NCBI GenBank assembly: GCA_004322045.1
Contig: SCRN01000013.1
Span: 62,001 to 126,000 of the forward strand
Source of the DNA: Paraburkholderia sp.
GTDB lineage: Bacteria > Pseudomonadota > Gammaproteobacteria > Burkholderiales > Burkholderiaceae
Direction of reading: 5' to 3'
Length of the DNA stretch: 64,000 nucleotides
A program made the translations under genes and the position numbers. Below the pieces are notes generated by a model, which did not search any database, was not told the DNA's origin, and worked only from the letters and a program-made list of their open reading frames with translations. Positions 17,071-26,270 of the stretch are shown here, in pieces; positions within the stretch are counted from its first letter, which is position 1; each line of letters opens with the position of its first letter.

Positions 17071-17967
17071 TTGGAAATCAAGCAGCACGCTCCGGCCGAG
17101 CAGGGGATCACCGGCCCCGTCGTCGCTTGCATACAGATAGAGCCCCACGTCGGCGAAAAGCGAGAAAACGTCGAGCGTTCGGTTCGCTACATCGAAGAGG
17201 CGGCACGCAATGGCGCCTCCCTGGTGGTATTGCCGGAGCTAGCCAACACGGGGTACGTCTTTGCCGACAGGGATGAAGCGTTCGCGCTCTCGGAAGCATT
17301 ACCGGACGGCGTGACCACTCGGATTTGGGCGGATGCGGCACGACGGCTCGGGGTTCACATCGTTGCGGGCATTGCCGAACGGGCGGACAACCGGCTCTTC
17401 AATTCGGCCGTTTTTATCGGTCCGTCAGGAACGATCGGGACGTACCGAAAACTCCATCTTTGGAACGACGAAAACCGTTTCTTCGAACCCGGCAATCTCG
17501 GCGTGCCGGTCTTCGATACCCCCTTGGGGCGGATCTCGATCGCCATCTGCTACGACGGATGGTTTCCCGAGGTCTATCGGTTGGCTGCCACGCAAGGTGC
17601 CGACATCGTCTGCGTGCCGACGAACTGGGTTCCGATGTCGGGACAACCGGGCGATCGAACGGCGATGGCCACGATACTCACGATGGCCGCGGCGCATAGC
17701 AATGGTCTGATGATCGCTTGTGCGAATCGGATCGGCACGGAGCGCGGCCAGCCCTTTATCGGCCAGAGCTTGATCGTGGGCGCCGACGGATGGCCCATGG
17801 CCGGCCCGTCCAGTTGCGACCGCGAGGAAATCCTGTACGCCGCACTCGATCTGGAGCGGGCGCGGTCCGGGCGCACGCTGAACGCATTCAATCACGTACT
17901 GCGCGACCGGCGCTCCGACGTGTACGACCCAATGCTGGGCACTGGCTGGACTTCCTCGCCCGCATAA
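17071..17967 (+). CDS. Nitrilase-superfamily carbon-nitrogen hydrolase (amidohydrolase)
   Basis: The catalytic triad is visible: Glu in VVLPELANTGY, Lys in TYRKLHLWNDENRF, Cys in IAICYDGWFPE. The enzyme hydrolyses a non-peptide C-N bond in an amide, carbamoyl compound or nitrile. An open frame extends up to an ATG at 16999, but that start would lie before the leader terminator. The TTG at 17071 with GGAG at 17060-17063 is preferred and gives 298 residues, normal for the family. It is first in an operon with a Liv-type transporter, an amidase and AmiCR, so it probably acts on an imported amide. The exact substrate is unknown. Confidence 0.85.
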   Translation: MEIKQHAPAEQGITGPVVACIQIEPHVGEKRENVERSVRYIEEAARNGASLVVLPELANTGYVFADRDEAFALSEALPDGVTTRIWADAARRLGVHIVAGIAERADNRLFNSAVFIGPSGTIGTYRKLHLWNDENRFFEPGNLGVPVFDTPLGRISIAICYDGWFPEVYRLAATQGADIVCVPTNWVPMSGQPGDRTAMATILTMAAAHSNGLMIACANRIGTERGQPFIGQSLIVGADGWPMAGPSSCDREEILYAALDLERARSGRTLNAFNHVLRDRRSDVYDPMLGTGWTSSPA

Positions 17968-18027
17968 GCGAGCCAACGATGTCCGCATGATCCTGAATCC
18001 AATCCTACGATACGTGAAGGAGACACT

Positions 18028-19200
18028 ATGAAACCGTCCAAACTACAGATTCTCATCGGCGCCGTCAGCATGGTCGTGGCTGCGCTGGCGTCGAGCACCG
18101 CTTCATGCGCCGCGGAACCCATCAAGATCGGCGTTGCCGTGGGTTTGTCCGGCGCCAACAGCGTGGTCGCGCCTGCAGTCGTGCAGTCGTCGCAGCTTGC
18201 CGTCGACGAAATCAACGCGGCAGGCGGGATTCTCGGGCGCAAAGTTCAGCTCGAGATCGCGGACGACGCGTCCGGCGCCGTCGGCGCGCAAAAGGCGTAC
18301 GACACGCTGGTCTTCCAGAAGAACGTCGATGCCGTCATTTCGATGGAAACCAGTGCGGCCCGCAACGCGGCGCTGCCCATCGTGGCCCGGGGAAAGAAGC
18401 CGTTCATCTATACGTCGTTTTACGAGGGCAAGTCTTGCAGCCCATGGATGTACGTCAACGGTTGGGTGCCGGACCAGCAGGTTGCGCCGGTGGTCGACTA
18501 CTTCGAGAAAAGCAAAGGCGCGAAGACCTTTTATCTCGTCGGCAACGATTATGCCTTTGGGCGCGGCATGCTCGATTTCACGGCGAAATACATCACGCTG
18601 CACGGCGGAACGGTGATCGGCGAAGAATACTTGCCGATCGACGGCACGGACTGGACGCCGATCCTCTCGAAGATCCGCTCGGCTCACCCGGACGCGCTGA
18701 TCAGCGCGACAGCCGGCGGCGCGCCCAACGTCGCCTTGGCCAAGCAATTGAAGGCGTCTGGGCTGACGCTGCCCTACGGCAACCTGGCCATCGACGAAGG
18801 TACTGCGAAGAGCATGGGGGACGTCGCCACGGGCATCTATATGTCCGGCTCCTACCTGACGAGTATCGGTACGCCTGAGAACGGTAAGTTTCTCGATGCG
18901 ATGCGCAAACGCTTCGGCAAGAATATGAAGACACCGAATGAACTTTCGGAGCCGCAATACGAAGCGTTTTTCCTCTACAAGGCGGCGGTCGAAAAGGCCG
19001 GCACGACGGATCCCGATAAGGTCATCAAGGCACTCGGGCAGGTGTCGTTCGACGGGCCGCGCGGTCCTGTGAAAATGGACGAGAGCCGCCACACGCCGCT
19101 TGCGATGCGGCTCGGGCAGATTCAGACGGACGGCTCGGTGAAGATCCTTCAGACATTCACGAATGTCGACCCGGGCAAGCAATGCCCGAATATCAAGTAA
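18028..19200 (+). CDS. ABC transporter periplasmic substrate-binding protein (amide/branched-chain amino acid type)
   Basis: The 390-residue protein begins with a signal peptide (MKPSKLQILIGAVSMVVAALASSTASCAA) and continues with a type I periplasmic binding fold (IKIGVAVGLSGANSVVAPA, AVDEINAAGGILGRKV). It resembles the Liv and amide/urea-binding group and is a homologue of the AmiC encoded later in the operon. It should bind the amide substrate in the periplasm and deliver it to the LivH/LivM permeases. A ribosome-binding GAAGGAGAC precedes the ATG. Confidence 0.9.
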   Translation: MKPSKLQILIGAVSMVVAALASSTASCAAEPIKIGVAVGLSGANSVVAPAVVQSSQLAVDEINAAGGILGRKVQLEIADDASGAVGAQKAYDTLVFQKNVDAVISMETSAARNAALPIVARGKKPFIYTSFYEGKSCSPWMYVNGWVPDQQVAPVVDYFEKSKGAKTFYLVGNDYAFGRGMLDFTAKYITLHGGTVIGEEYLPIDGTDWTPILSKIRSAHPDALISATAGGAPNVALAKQLKASGLTLPYGNLAIDEGTAKSMGDVATGIYMSGSYLTSIGTPENGKFLDAMRKRFGKNMKTPNELSEPQYEAFFLYKAAVEKAGTTDPDKVIKALGQVSFDGPRGPVKMDESRHTPLAMRLGQIQTDGSVKILQTFTNVDPGKQCPNIK

Positions 19201-19272
19201 GGATTTGAGATCGCACGTTCGCTTGCTCGTCCTTCGATAGGATGTGCGGGCGAACGTGAACCGGAGACGGAC

Positions 19273-20106
19273 ATGGTTTTGGCACTGGACGTTTTAACGA
19301 CCGCGGCGATCCTTTTTATCGTGACTGCCGGGTTGATGGTAATTTTCGGCGTGATGAAAATCGTCAACTTCGCGCATGGCGCTCTGCTGACGATGGGCGC
19401 CTATGCAAGCTTCGTTGTGACGCAATTGAAGCTCGATCCTTGGGTCGGGCTGCCGCTCGCACTGATCGTCGGCGTGGCAGTCGGCATGCTGGTCGAACAA
19501 GTGATCGTGCGGCCTCTGTATAAGCGCCCGCTCGATGCGATTCTCGCCACATGGGGGCTCGGGATCGTGATCGGCCAGCTCATCGTCATGGCGTTCGGTC
19601 GCGAGGTGCAGTTTGTCGAAACACCGCTGAAGGGGGCCATTTCGGTCGCAGGCATCGAATATTCGGCCTACCGCTTGCTGTTGGTTCCGATCGCCGCGGG
19701 CTTGTGCTTGCTTTTGACCGCGCTGCTTTCCGGCACACGCTTCGGCGTCAAGACCCGCGCGGTAATCATGAACGAGGACCTGGCACGCGGGCTCGGAATT
19801 CATTCCGGCCGGATTCGCTTCATCACCTTCAGCCTCGGTGCCGCGCTCGGCTCCCTGGCCGGAGCGTTGATGACACCGCTATCCAGCGTCGAGCCGAACA
19901 TGGGACTGGCTTATCTGATCAATGCTTTCATGCTGGTGATGGTGGCGGGGTATTCGATGGTGAGCCTGCTGGCCACGTGCCTGGTATTCGGCGCATGCCA
20001 AGTGCTAGTCAGTACCTTCGTCAGCCCGGTATTGGGCGGCCTGACCATCGCTGTGCTCGCTGCTTTTACGTTGCGTATCCGTCCGCAGGGGTTCTCTCAT
20101 GGCTAA
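19273..20106 (+). CDS. LivH-type ABC transporter permease
   Basis: The 277-residue hydrophobic protein has the LivH pattern: LMVIFGVMKIVNFAHGALLTMGAYASF near the N terminus and the cytoplasmic RTRAVIMNEDLARGLGIHSGRIRFITF-like EAA loop. It forms one half of the inner-membrane channel for the imported amide. It overlaps the downstream fusion gene by eight bases. Spacing from the binding-protein gene is 72 bases with a GGAGACGGAC ribosome-binding region. Confidence 0.9.
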   Translation: MVLALDVLTTAAILFIVTAGLMVIFGVMKIVNFAHGALLTMGAYASFVVTQLKLDPWVGLPLALIVGVAVGMLVEQVIVRPLYKRPLDAILATWGLGIVIGQLIVMAFGREVQFVETPLKGAISVAGIEYSAYRLLLVPIAAGLCLLLTALLSGTRFGVKTRAVIMNEDLARGLGIHSGRIRFITFSLGAALGSLAGALMTPLSSVEPNMGLAYLINAFMLVMVAGYSMVSLLATCLVFGACQVLVSTFVSPVLGGLTIAVLAAFTLRIRPQGFSHG

Positions 20107-21946
20107 GGCTACTGCGTCGCCGGGCAATGTCGGCATCGGACAGCGCGCGGCCGACAATCGGATGCGGCACATGCGCGGATTGCTCCTGGTCGGCGGGCCG
20201 GCGATCGCGCTTCTGATCGCCGGTCCATTCCTGTTCGGCACGTATCTGCTGAACGTCCTGATTCAAGCGTTCTTCTTCTCGATCGTTGCGGTGACCGTGG
20301 ATGTGCTCTGGGGCTATACGGGTTATCTGACGTTCGGTCAATCGGCCTTTTTCGGCATCGGCGCTTACGCGGCGGGTCTCGTCTTCACACATGGCGGGTT
20401 TTCGCCGGGCTACGTCTTGCTGGGACTCGGCGTGGCGATCGCGGCGGCCGCGGCCGTCGCCGCAGTGCTCGGCTGGCTGTCCTTCTACCGCGGCGCATCG
20501 CCTTTCTTCGCGACTGTCATGTCGCTCGTGCTGCCGATCGTGCTGTCCCAATTGCTGTTGTCGGGCGGCGAGTGGACGGGTTCGAGCTCAGGCCTGACGG
20601 GGTATGAAACCTTCGACCTGTCGCTTCAGGCATGGTATGGAATCGCGGGTGCGGGCTTGCTGATCATCGCAACGCTAGCCTGGTTCTTCGTACGCAGCGA
20701 CGGCGGCCGCACGTTGGTGGCGATTCGCGACAACGAGTCGCGCTGCCTGTACCTCGGTATCGATACGTCGCTCGTCAAGATCGTCTTGTTGATCGTGGCG
20801 GCGATCGTTGCCGGTGTCGCGGGGTTTGGTTACGGCGCGTTCAGCGGGGTGGTCGCGCCGGAACTCACCGGGTTCGTTCTCGGCACGCAATTGATCATCT
20901 GGGTGGCGCTCGGCGGCCGAGGCACCCTGTGGGGGCCGGTCGTCGGCGCGCTCTTGATCAATGTCGTGACCTCGTACCTCAGCGGCAGCTTGCCGTTCGC
21001 GTGGCAATTGATTCTCGGCGCTGCGTTCGTGGCCGTCATCATCTTGCTTCCACAGGGGCTTGTGCCGTTGCTCGCGAGGCCATTCCATAGGCTGGCTGGT
21101 GCCGGCACACAACCGATCCTGGTCGAGCGAGATGTGCAAGCGCGGTCCGCGCAGGCGGCCTCGGAACCTGCGCTGCAAATGAACGACGTCGCAAAGCATT
21201 TCGGCAGCCTGAAGGTGCTGCAGGGTATCGGTCTGCATGCCGATGCCGGCGAGTTGGTCGGTTTGATCGGCCCGAACGGCGCGGGCAAGACCACATTGAT
21301 GCGTTGCATGAGCGACGGCGCCGAACGATCCGCGGGACGAGTCGTGCTGTGCGGCAACGATATCAAGCAACTCCCGCCGGACCGCGGCGTGCGGTTCGGG
21401 TTGGGCCGCAAATTCCAGAATGCCAATATCTTCGATAGCCTGACGGTTGCGGAATGCCTGCGGATCGCGGGTACGCTTATCGAGCAGCCTTCACTGTTTC
21501 GGCGCTCGAACTCGCTGGCGCTACCGCCCTATGCGCTCGAAGTCGTTCGCGCGACGGGCCTCGACCGGAAGCTCGGCACCGTTGCGAAGGATCTGTCGCA
21601 CGGTGAGCAACAAGCGCTAGAGCTCGCAATGGTACTGGCGCTGGAACCGCGCATCGTTCTGCTCGACGAACCGACAGCGGGGTTGACCAAGACCGAACGC
21701 ACTCAGATCGGGAGGGTCCTTGCCTCGCTGGCCCATCGATATCGGCTCTGCTGTCTGCTCGTCGAACACGATCTCGATTTTGTCGCCGAGATCGCCACGC
21801 GGATCGTGGTCCTTCATCACGGTCGCATCGTGATGCAAGGCAGCTTCGATGAAGTCGTCAATTCGGAGCTCGTCAAAACAATCTATGCGGGGACGCCGCA
21901 GTCTGCGGCGGGCCACGGATCCGGCAATCACGGGGAGCCATCATGA
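20099..21946 (+). CDS. LivM permease-LivG ATPase fusion protein
   Basis: The 615-residue protein joins two functions normally encoded separately. Residues about 25-330 are a multi-spanning LivM permease (VDVLWGYTGYLTFGQSAFFGIGAYAAG). Residues about 360-600 are a LivG-type ATPase with Walker A GPNGAGKTT, the signature LSHGEQQ (one residue off the usual LSGGQ) and Walker B IVLLDEP. It provides one channel half and one ATP-binding half. It overlaps livF by four bases. Such fusions occur in some Burkholderiales and rhizobia, but the two-gene form is commoner. Confidence 0.9.
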   Translation: MAKATASPGNVGIGQRAADNRMRHMRGLLLVGGPAIALLIAGPFLFGTYLLNVLIQAFFFSIVAVTVDVLWGYTGYLTFGQSAFFGIGAYAAGLVFTHGGFSPGYVLLGLGVAIAAAAAVAAVLGWLSFYRGASPFFATVMSLVLPIVLSQLLLSGGEWTGSSSGLTGYETFDLSLQAWYGIAGAGLLIIATLAWFFVRSDGGRTLVAIRDNESRCLYLGIDTSLVKIVLLIVAAIVAGVAGFGYGAFSGVVAPELTGFVLGTQLIIWVALGGRGTLWGPVVGALLINVVTSYLSGSLPFAWQLILGAAFVAVIILLPQGLVPLLARPFHRLAGAGTQPILVERDVQARSAQAASEPALQMNDVAKHFGSLKVLQGIGLHADAGELVGLIGPNGAGKTTLMRCMSDGAERSAGRVVLCGNDIKQLPPDRGVRFGLGRKFQNANIFDSLTVAECLRIAGTLIEQPSLFRRSNSLALPPYALEVVRATGLDRKLGTVAKDLSHGEQQALELAMVLALEPRIVLLDEPTAGLTKTERTQIGRVLASLAHRYRLCCLLVEHDLDFVAEIATRIVVLHHGRIVMQGSFDEVVNSELVKTIYAGTPQSAAGHGSGNHGEPS

Positions 21947-22650
21947 GCGCTATCGCATTGAACTTGCAGGACGTGACCAGCGGATACAAGGCCTCGATCG
22001 TGCTGCGCAAGCTATCGATGACGGTGTCGGGCGGCGAGGCCGTCGCATTGCTCGGCAAGAACGGCATGGGCAAATCGACCTTGCTCAAGACGATCATGGG
22101 CTATCTGCCGAAGAAGACCGGGGCGATCCAGGTGAACGGACTCGACATCACTCGTGCACCGTCGCACCAGATCGCGCGGGCCGGCATTGCCTATGCGCCC
22201 CAGGAGCACGCGCTGTTTCAGGACCTCACCATCCGCGACAACCTGCGGCTCGGGCTGCCGAAGGTATCCGTCTTCGACGAGCGCTTCGCGGAAATCGAGC
22301 CGATATTTCCGGTGTTCAAGAGTCGCCTCAAGCAGTACGCCGGAACACTCTCCGGCGGCGAACAGAAGATGCTGCTAGTTGCCAGAGCGTTGATGATGCG
22401 GCCCTCGGTCATCCTGCTCGATGAAATCACGGAAGGCCTGCAACCTTCGGTCATCGATCGTCTTGCGCAAGCGCTGCTGTGGGAACGCAACCGCCGCGGC
22501 ACGGCGCTCCTGCTCGTCGAACAGCACGTTCCGTTTGCCCTCGAGGTCGCGGACCGCTACGCCATCCTGAAGCAAGGCGAGATCGTCGACCACGGCGACG
22601 CGAAGGGTGAAGGCGCGGCGGAATCGATCTTCGGTCACTTGCGCGTCTGA
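21943..22650 (+). CDS. LivF-type ABC transporter ATP-binding protein
   Basis: The 235-residue ATPase has Walker A GKNGMGKST, signature LSGGEQK and Walker B VILLDEI. The last residue replaces the usual DEP, as seen in many LivF proteins (DEITEGL). It pairs with the ATPase half of the preceding fusion. ATGA overlap with that gene implies coupled translation. Confidence 0.9.
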   Translation: MSAIALNLQDVTSGYKASIVLRKLSMTVSGGEAVALLGKNGMGKSTLLKTIMGYLPKKTGAIQVNGLDITRAPSHQIARAGIAYAPQEHALFQDLTIRDNLRLGLPKVSVFDERFAEIEPIFPVFKSRLKQYAGTLSGGEQKMLLVARALMMRPSVILLDEITEGLQPSVIDRLAQALLWERNRRGTALLLVEQHVPFALEVADRYAILKQGEIVDHGDAKGEGAAESIFGHLRV

Positions 22651-22677
22651 TCGCTCAAAACAGGAAACCCGAATCCG

Positions 22678-23961
22678 ATGATTGCCAATTCTCTTTATCA
22701 GCCCGTCTCGGGATTGAAACTCGCGCTTGGAGCCGGTGACGTTCCACGTGAGCGCGGCGCCATGGTGCTCGACTCGCTCGCGCGCATCGACGAAGTCGAT
22801 CCTCGAATCAACGCGATGACTGCCGTGATACGGCGCGAGGCGGCGATGGCGAACGCCGCGGTTGCGTCGGGGCCTTTGGCCGGTATTCCGGTTGCGGTGA
22901 AAGACATCTACGACACCCAAAATTTGTCGACGAGTTACGGGTCGCCGATATATGCCGGACATCAGCCCAAATCCGATGCGGCCATCGTCACGCTGTTGCG
23001 CAGGAACGGCGCGATCATCGTCGGTAAGACGACAACCAGCGAGTTCGCCTATATGGCACCGACTGTTACGCGCAATCCGTGCGACATGGAGCGAACGCCC
23101 GGGGGATCGTCGTCGGGATCCGCTGCCGCCGTGGCAGCCGGAATGGTACCGTTCGCGATCGGCTCGCAGACGGGCGGCTCGACCATCCGTCCCGCGTCGT
23201 TTTGCGGGATCGCCGGCTATAAGCCCACGTTTGGATTGCTATCGACGGTCGGTATGAAATGCTTCTCGTGGTCGTTCGACACGGTAGGCCTTTTCGCCGC
23301 GGGCGTGCTCGACGTGGCCTACTTGGCTCAGGCCTTGTCGGGGCGCCAACTCGCGGTCGGCGGTGTGGGCGACATGCCAGCGTTTGGCATTCCGGAAAGC
23401 TACCCATGGACGAAGGCATCCGCAAATGCGAGCGCCGTGCTGGATGTCGCTATTGCAGCGATCGAAGGGGCGGGCGGTCGTGTGAAGCGGATTCGCTTCG
23501 ATTCTTGGATGGCCGATTTGATCGACGCGCACGACACGATTCAAAGCTACGAGGCGTGGCGCGCGTTGGGATACGAGTACGATCATCGTCGAAACGACTT
23601 GTCGCCCATCCTTGCGGGATTCATGGATCGGGCGGGCTCGGTGGACACGGCGACATACGCGAAGGCGTGCGCCTTGATGGGGCATGCCAAGGATAGGCTC
23701 GCGCGATTGTTCGAGGGTGTCACCGCGCTCCTGACACCAAGCGCGCCCGATGAGGCGCCGGTGGGATTCGATTCGACGGGCGACCCCTCATTCAATCGGA
23801 ATTGGACGCTGCTCGGATGTCCATGCGTCAACGTCCCCGGATTGCACGGCGAACGAGGGGGGCCGATCGGCATGCAGATCATCGGCCGGCCGTGGGACGA
23901 CGCACGATGCCTGAGTGCCGCTGTATTCGCCGAACGCGCGATTGCAGCGTATCGTTCTTGA
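22678..23961 (+). CDS. Amidase signature family amidohydrolase
   Basis: The 427-residue enzyme has the Ser-Ser-Lys triad pattern: Lys in [12 protein letters not shown], and the glycine/serine-rich signature [14 protein letters not shown] followed by [14 protein letters not shown]. It hydrolyses a carboxamide to acid and ammonia. With the nitrilase-family enzyme it gives the operon two different amide hydrolases, suggesting a substrate with two amide-like bonds or a two-step route. Substrate not identifiable from sequence. Confidence 0.88.
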   Translation: MIANSLYQPVSGLKLALGAGDVPRERGAMVLDSLARIDEVDPRINAMTAVIRREAAMANAAVASGPLAGIPVAVKDIYDTQNLSTSYGSPIYAGHQPKSDAAIVTLLRRNGAIIVGKTTTSEFAYMAPTVTRNPCDMERTPGGSSSGSAAAVAAGMVPFAIGSQTGGSTIRPASFCGIAGYKPTFGLLSTVGMKCFSWSFDTVGLFAAGVLDVAYLAQALSGRQLAVGGVGDMPAFGIPESYPWTKASANASAVLDVAIAAIEGAGGRVKRIRFDSWMADLIDAHDTIQSYEAWRALGYEYDHRRNDLSPILAGFMDRAGSVDTATYAKACALMGHAKDRLARLFEGVTALLTPSAPDEAPVGFDSTGDPSFNRNWTLLGCPCVNVPGLHGERGGPIGMQIIGRPWDDARCLSAAVFAERAIAAYRS

Positions 23962-23977
23962 ATGCGGGAGTTGCTTC

Positions 23978-25147
23978 ATGACTAAGGAAAGCCAACCTCC
24001 GAGCAAGGGGCGCGACGAGCAATGGCGCATCGGCATTCTGTATTCGCGAGCCGGCGTGACCTCGGTAACCGAATCGGAGCACTTCTTCGGCACCGTTCTC
24101 GCGATCGAGGAAATCAATGCGGCGGGCGGCGTCGCGGGACGCCTGCTCGATCCGGTCGTCTACGATCCCAAGGGCGAGGCGGACGAATATCGCCGCCTCG
24201 CCACGCTCATGCTGCAGGAAGACGATGTAACGGTCATTTTCGGGTGTTCGACTTCGTCGAGCCGGAAGGCCGTGCTACCGGTGATCGAGCGCAACAACGC
24301 GTTATTGTGGTATTGCTCGATCTACGAGGGATTCGAGTATTCGCCAAACGTGATCTACACCGGCGCGGTGCCCAATCAAAACGGCATGCAACTCGCTGCA
24401 TGGCTGCTGCGCAACGTCGGGCGACGGTTTTTCCTGGTCGGTGCCGATTACATCTATCCGCGCGAATCGAACCGTATCATTCGAGACATCGTGGAAGACC
24501 ATGGAGGTGAAATTGTCGACGAAGTCTACCTGCCGAGCGATGCTGATCCGGCGTCGCTGAAATCCGTCATCGACGAGATCGAATCGGTCGGCCCGGATGT
24601 TGTTTTTTCGACGCTGATCGGTCGCGGGGCGCGGACCTTCTACAAGTTGTACCGGGAGCGGGGCTTCGATCCGACGCGCTATCCCATCGCCAGTCTGACC
24701 ATGACCGAAGGCGAGATTCGCATGATCGGCCCGGAACTTTGCAGCGGGCATATCGTTTCCGCTAGCTATGTCAATACGCTGGACAACGAGAGCAATCGCC
24801 ACTACTTGGAAGCATGGCGCACGCGATTCGGAGACGAGCCGGCCAGCATGTGGTCCGAGATGGCTTACAACCAAGTGCATCTATTCGCCCGGGCGCTTGC
24901 GCGGGCGCAAACGCTCGATACGGCGAGATTGGTCGAAGCCGTTCATGAGGTGGAATTCGATTCGCCGGAAGGCCTGCTTAGGATCGATCCCGGCAACAAC
25001 CACGCTGTCTTGACGCCGCGCATTGCGATTTGCAGATCGGACGGCAGGTTCGATGTCGTATGGGAGAGCCGCGGGCCCGTCAAACCGGATCCCTATCTAA
25101 CCGCGTACGGCCTAGCCGAATTCTGGCTTGACGGGGAACGTTCATGA
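23978..25147 (+). CDS. amiC: AmiC-like amide-sensing negative regulator
   Basis: The 389-residue protein is a type I binding-protein fold without a signal peptide (WRIGILYSRAGVTSVTESEHFFGTVLAIEEINAAGGVAGR), as in cytoplasmic AmiC of Pseudomonas. AmiC sequesters AmiR until an amide inducer binds. The ATG at 23978, with GGGAG just upstream, is preferred to the longer frame from 23915, which overlaps the amidase. The downstream amiR gene overlaps it by four bases. Confidence 0.88.
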   Translation: MTKESQPPSKGRDEQWRIGILYSRAGVTSVTESEHFFGTVLAIEEINAAGGVAGRLLDPVVYDPKGEADEYRRLATLMLQEDDVTVIFGCSTSSSRKAVLPVIERNNALLWYCSIYEGFEYSPNVIYTGAVPNQNGMQLAAWLLRNVGRRFFLVGADYIYPRESNRIIRDIVEDHGGEIVDEVYLPSDADPASLKSVIDEIESVGPDVVFSTLIGRGARTFYKLYRERGFDPTRYPIASLTMTEGEIRMIGPELCSGHIVSASYVNTLDNESNRHYLEAWRTRFGDEPASMWSEMAYNQVHLFARALARAQTLDTARLVEAVHEVEFDSPEGLLRIDPGNNHAVLTPRIAICRSDGRFDVVWESRGPVKPDPYLTAYGLAEFWLDGERS

Positions 25148-25764
25148 CCACGAGCGCGCGTCGTTTATTCGATGATCTGCGCTCGCTGCGCGTCGCCGTC
25201 ATCCATCCGCCGGGCGACGACCGAAGCGTCTTGGAGGAGCAGTTGCGCCGGATCGGCTGCCCGGTCCGCGCCATTTGGCCGTTTCCTTCTCAGTTGCCGG
25301 CGGATGCCGACGTCATATTTTTTCTGGTGGGACCGGAGCTTCGATGCGCTGGCAACTGGTGCGCGGCCGATACGAACGCGACGCTGATCGCCTTGTCCGA
25401 CTACGAGAATCCCACCGCCCTGAAAATGCTCGTGGACACGCAGGCGCAGGGTGTGATCACGAAGCCGTACCGTTCCAGCGGGATCCTGAGCACGCTCGTG
25501 CTCGCCCGGGCCTCGTCGGGCTACCAGCAACGGCTGCAAAACAAGATCGGCAAGCTGGAGGAGGCGATCAAGGCGCGGCGCCATGTCGAAAAGGCCGTGC
25601 GTATCCTGATGGAGGCGCAGCGGCTTACCGAGAACGAAGCCTATGAACACATGCGCTCCCGCGCGACGGGATTGCGTGTCACCGTGGGCGAGATCGCGAC
25701 GATGGTGATCGACGCGTACGAGGCAATCGAAAAGCTTGGACTGGGGAAGGCACCGAAGCTTTGA
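25144..25764 (+). CDS. amiR: AmiR-like ANTAR-domain antitermination regulator
   Basis: The 206-residue protein has an N-terminal receiver-like domain (LRVAVIHPPGDDRSVLEEQLRRIGCPV) without an obvious phosphorylation set, a coiled-coil around 125-145, and a C-terminal ANTAR domain (about 145-200, AVRILMEAQRLTENEAYEHMRSRA). ANTAR proteins bind paired RNA hairpins and let RNA polymerase pass a terminator. Such hairpins and a terminator lie before the operon's first gene, at 16951-17053. The gene overlaps amiC by four bases, the usual sensor-antiterminator pair. Confidence 0.9.
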   Translation: MTTSARRLFDDLRSLRVAVIHPPGDDRSVLEEQLRRIGCPVRAIWPFPSQLPADADVIFFLVGPELRCAGNWCAADTNATLIALSDYENPTALKMLVDTQAQGVITKPYRSSGILSTLVLARASSGYQQRLQNKIGKLEEAIKARRHVEKAVRILMEAQRLTENEAYEHMRSRATGLRVTVGEIATMVIDAYEAIEKLGLGKAPKL

Positions 25765-25915
25765 ACAACCGAGTCGAATCGAATCGTATACGCGGCCGGC
25801 TGCTCCCAACGTGACGATTGCCTCTACGCGCTCCTGGTCTCTCAACATAACGCAAGACGGACTTTATTCTGCGGCAGGATCGCGGAACCGCGGTTTCCGC
25901 TTGTGATGACGGACT

Positions 25916-26086
25916 TTGGCCGATAGTGTTGAAAAACTCGTCGGCTATGCGTCGCGCGAGGTTTTCAGGGGCCCCCTTACCCGTGGCGGATGCTCTCGAG
26001 CGGTTTATACACCGATCTGAGAGGTCGATTTTTCGAGCGCCGCGCACGCAGCGAGACAACCGGAGTTTTTCAACACTATCGGCCAA
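25916..26086. repeat. MITE-like element with perfect 24-base inverted ends
   Basis: TTGGCCGATAGTGTTGAAAA... at 25916-25939 is repeated in exact reverse complement at 26063-26086. The 123 bases between have no gene. The TGTTGAA word at the ends also occurs in the ends of the nearby IS5 element, so it may derive from an insertion sequence that lost its transposase. No clear target duplication was seen. The rest of the 505-base gap between amiR and the next gene (25765-26270) holds no gene that I can support. Confidence 0.65.
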
Positions 26087-26270
26087 CAGCGGGCATTGGA
26101 CGGTTCTAGGCACATCGTCGACAATGGGAAGAGCTACCGAGCGGCAGCTTACCTAGAGTTCCTCGGTAACGGCGCTAGCAAAGCTGAGAATGGAATCGTC
26201 CGCAGACCACGGCCCTGTTCCGTCAGTGCTGCAGGACTCGTCCCTATGACCAACGAACTGCGAGGCTTTC

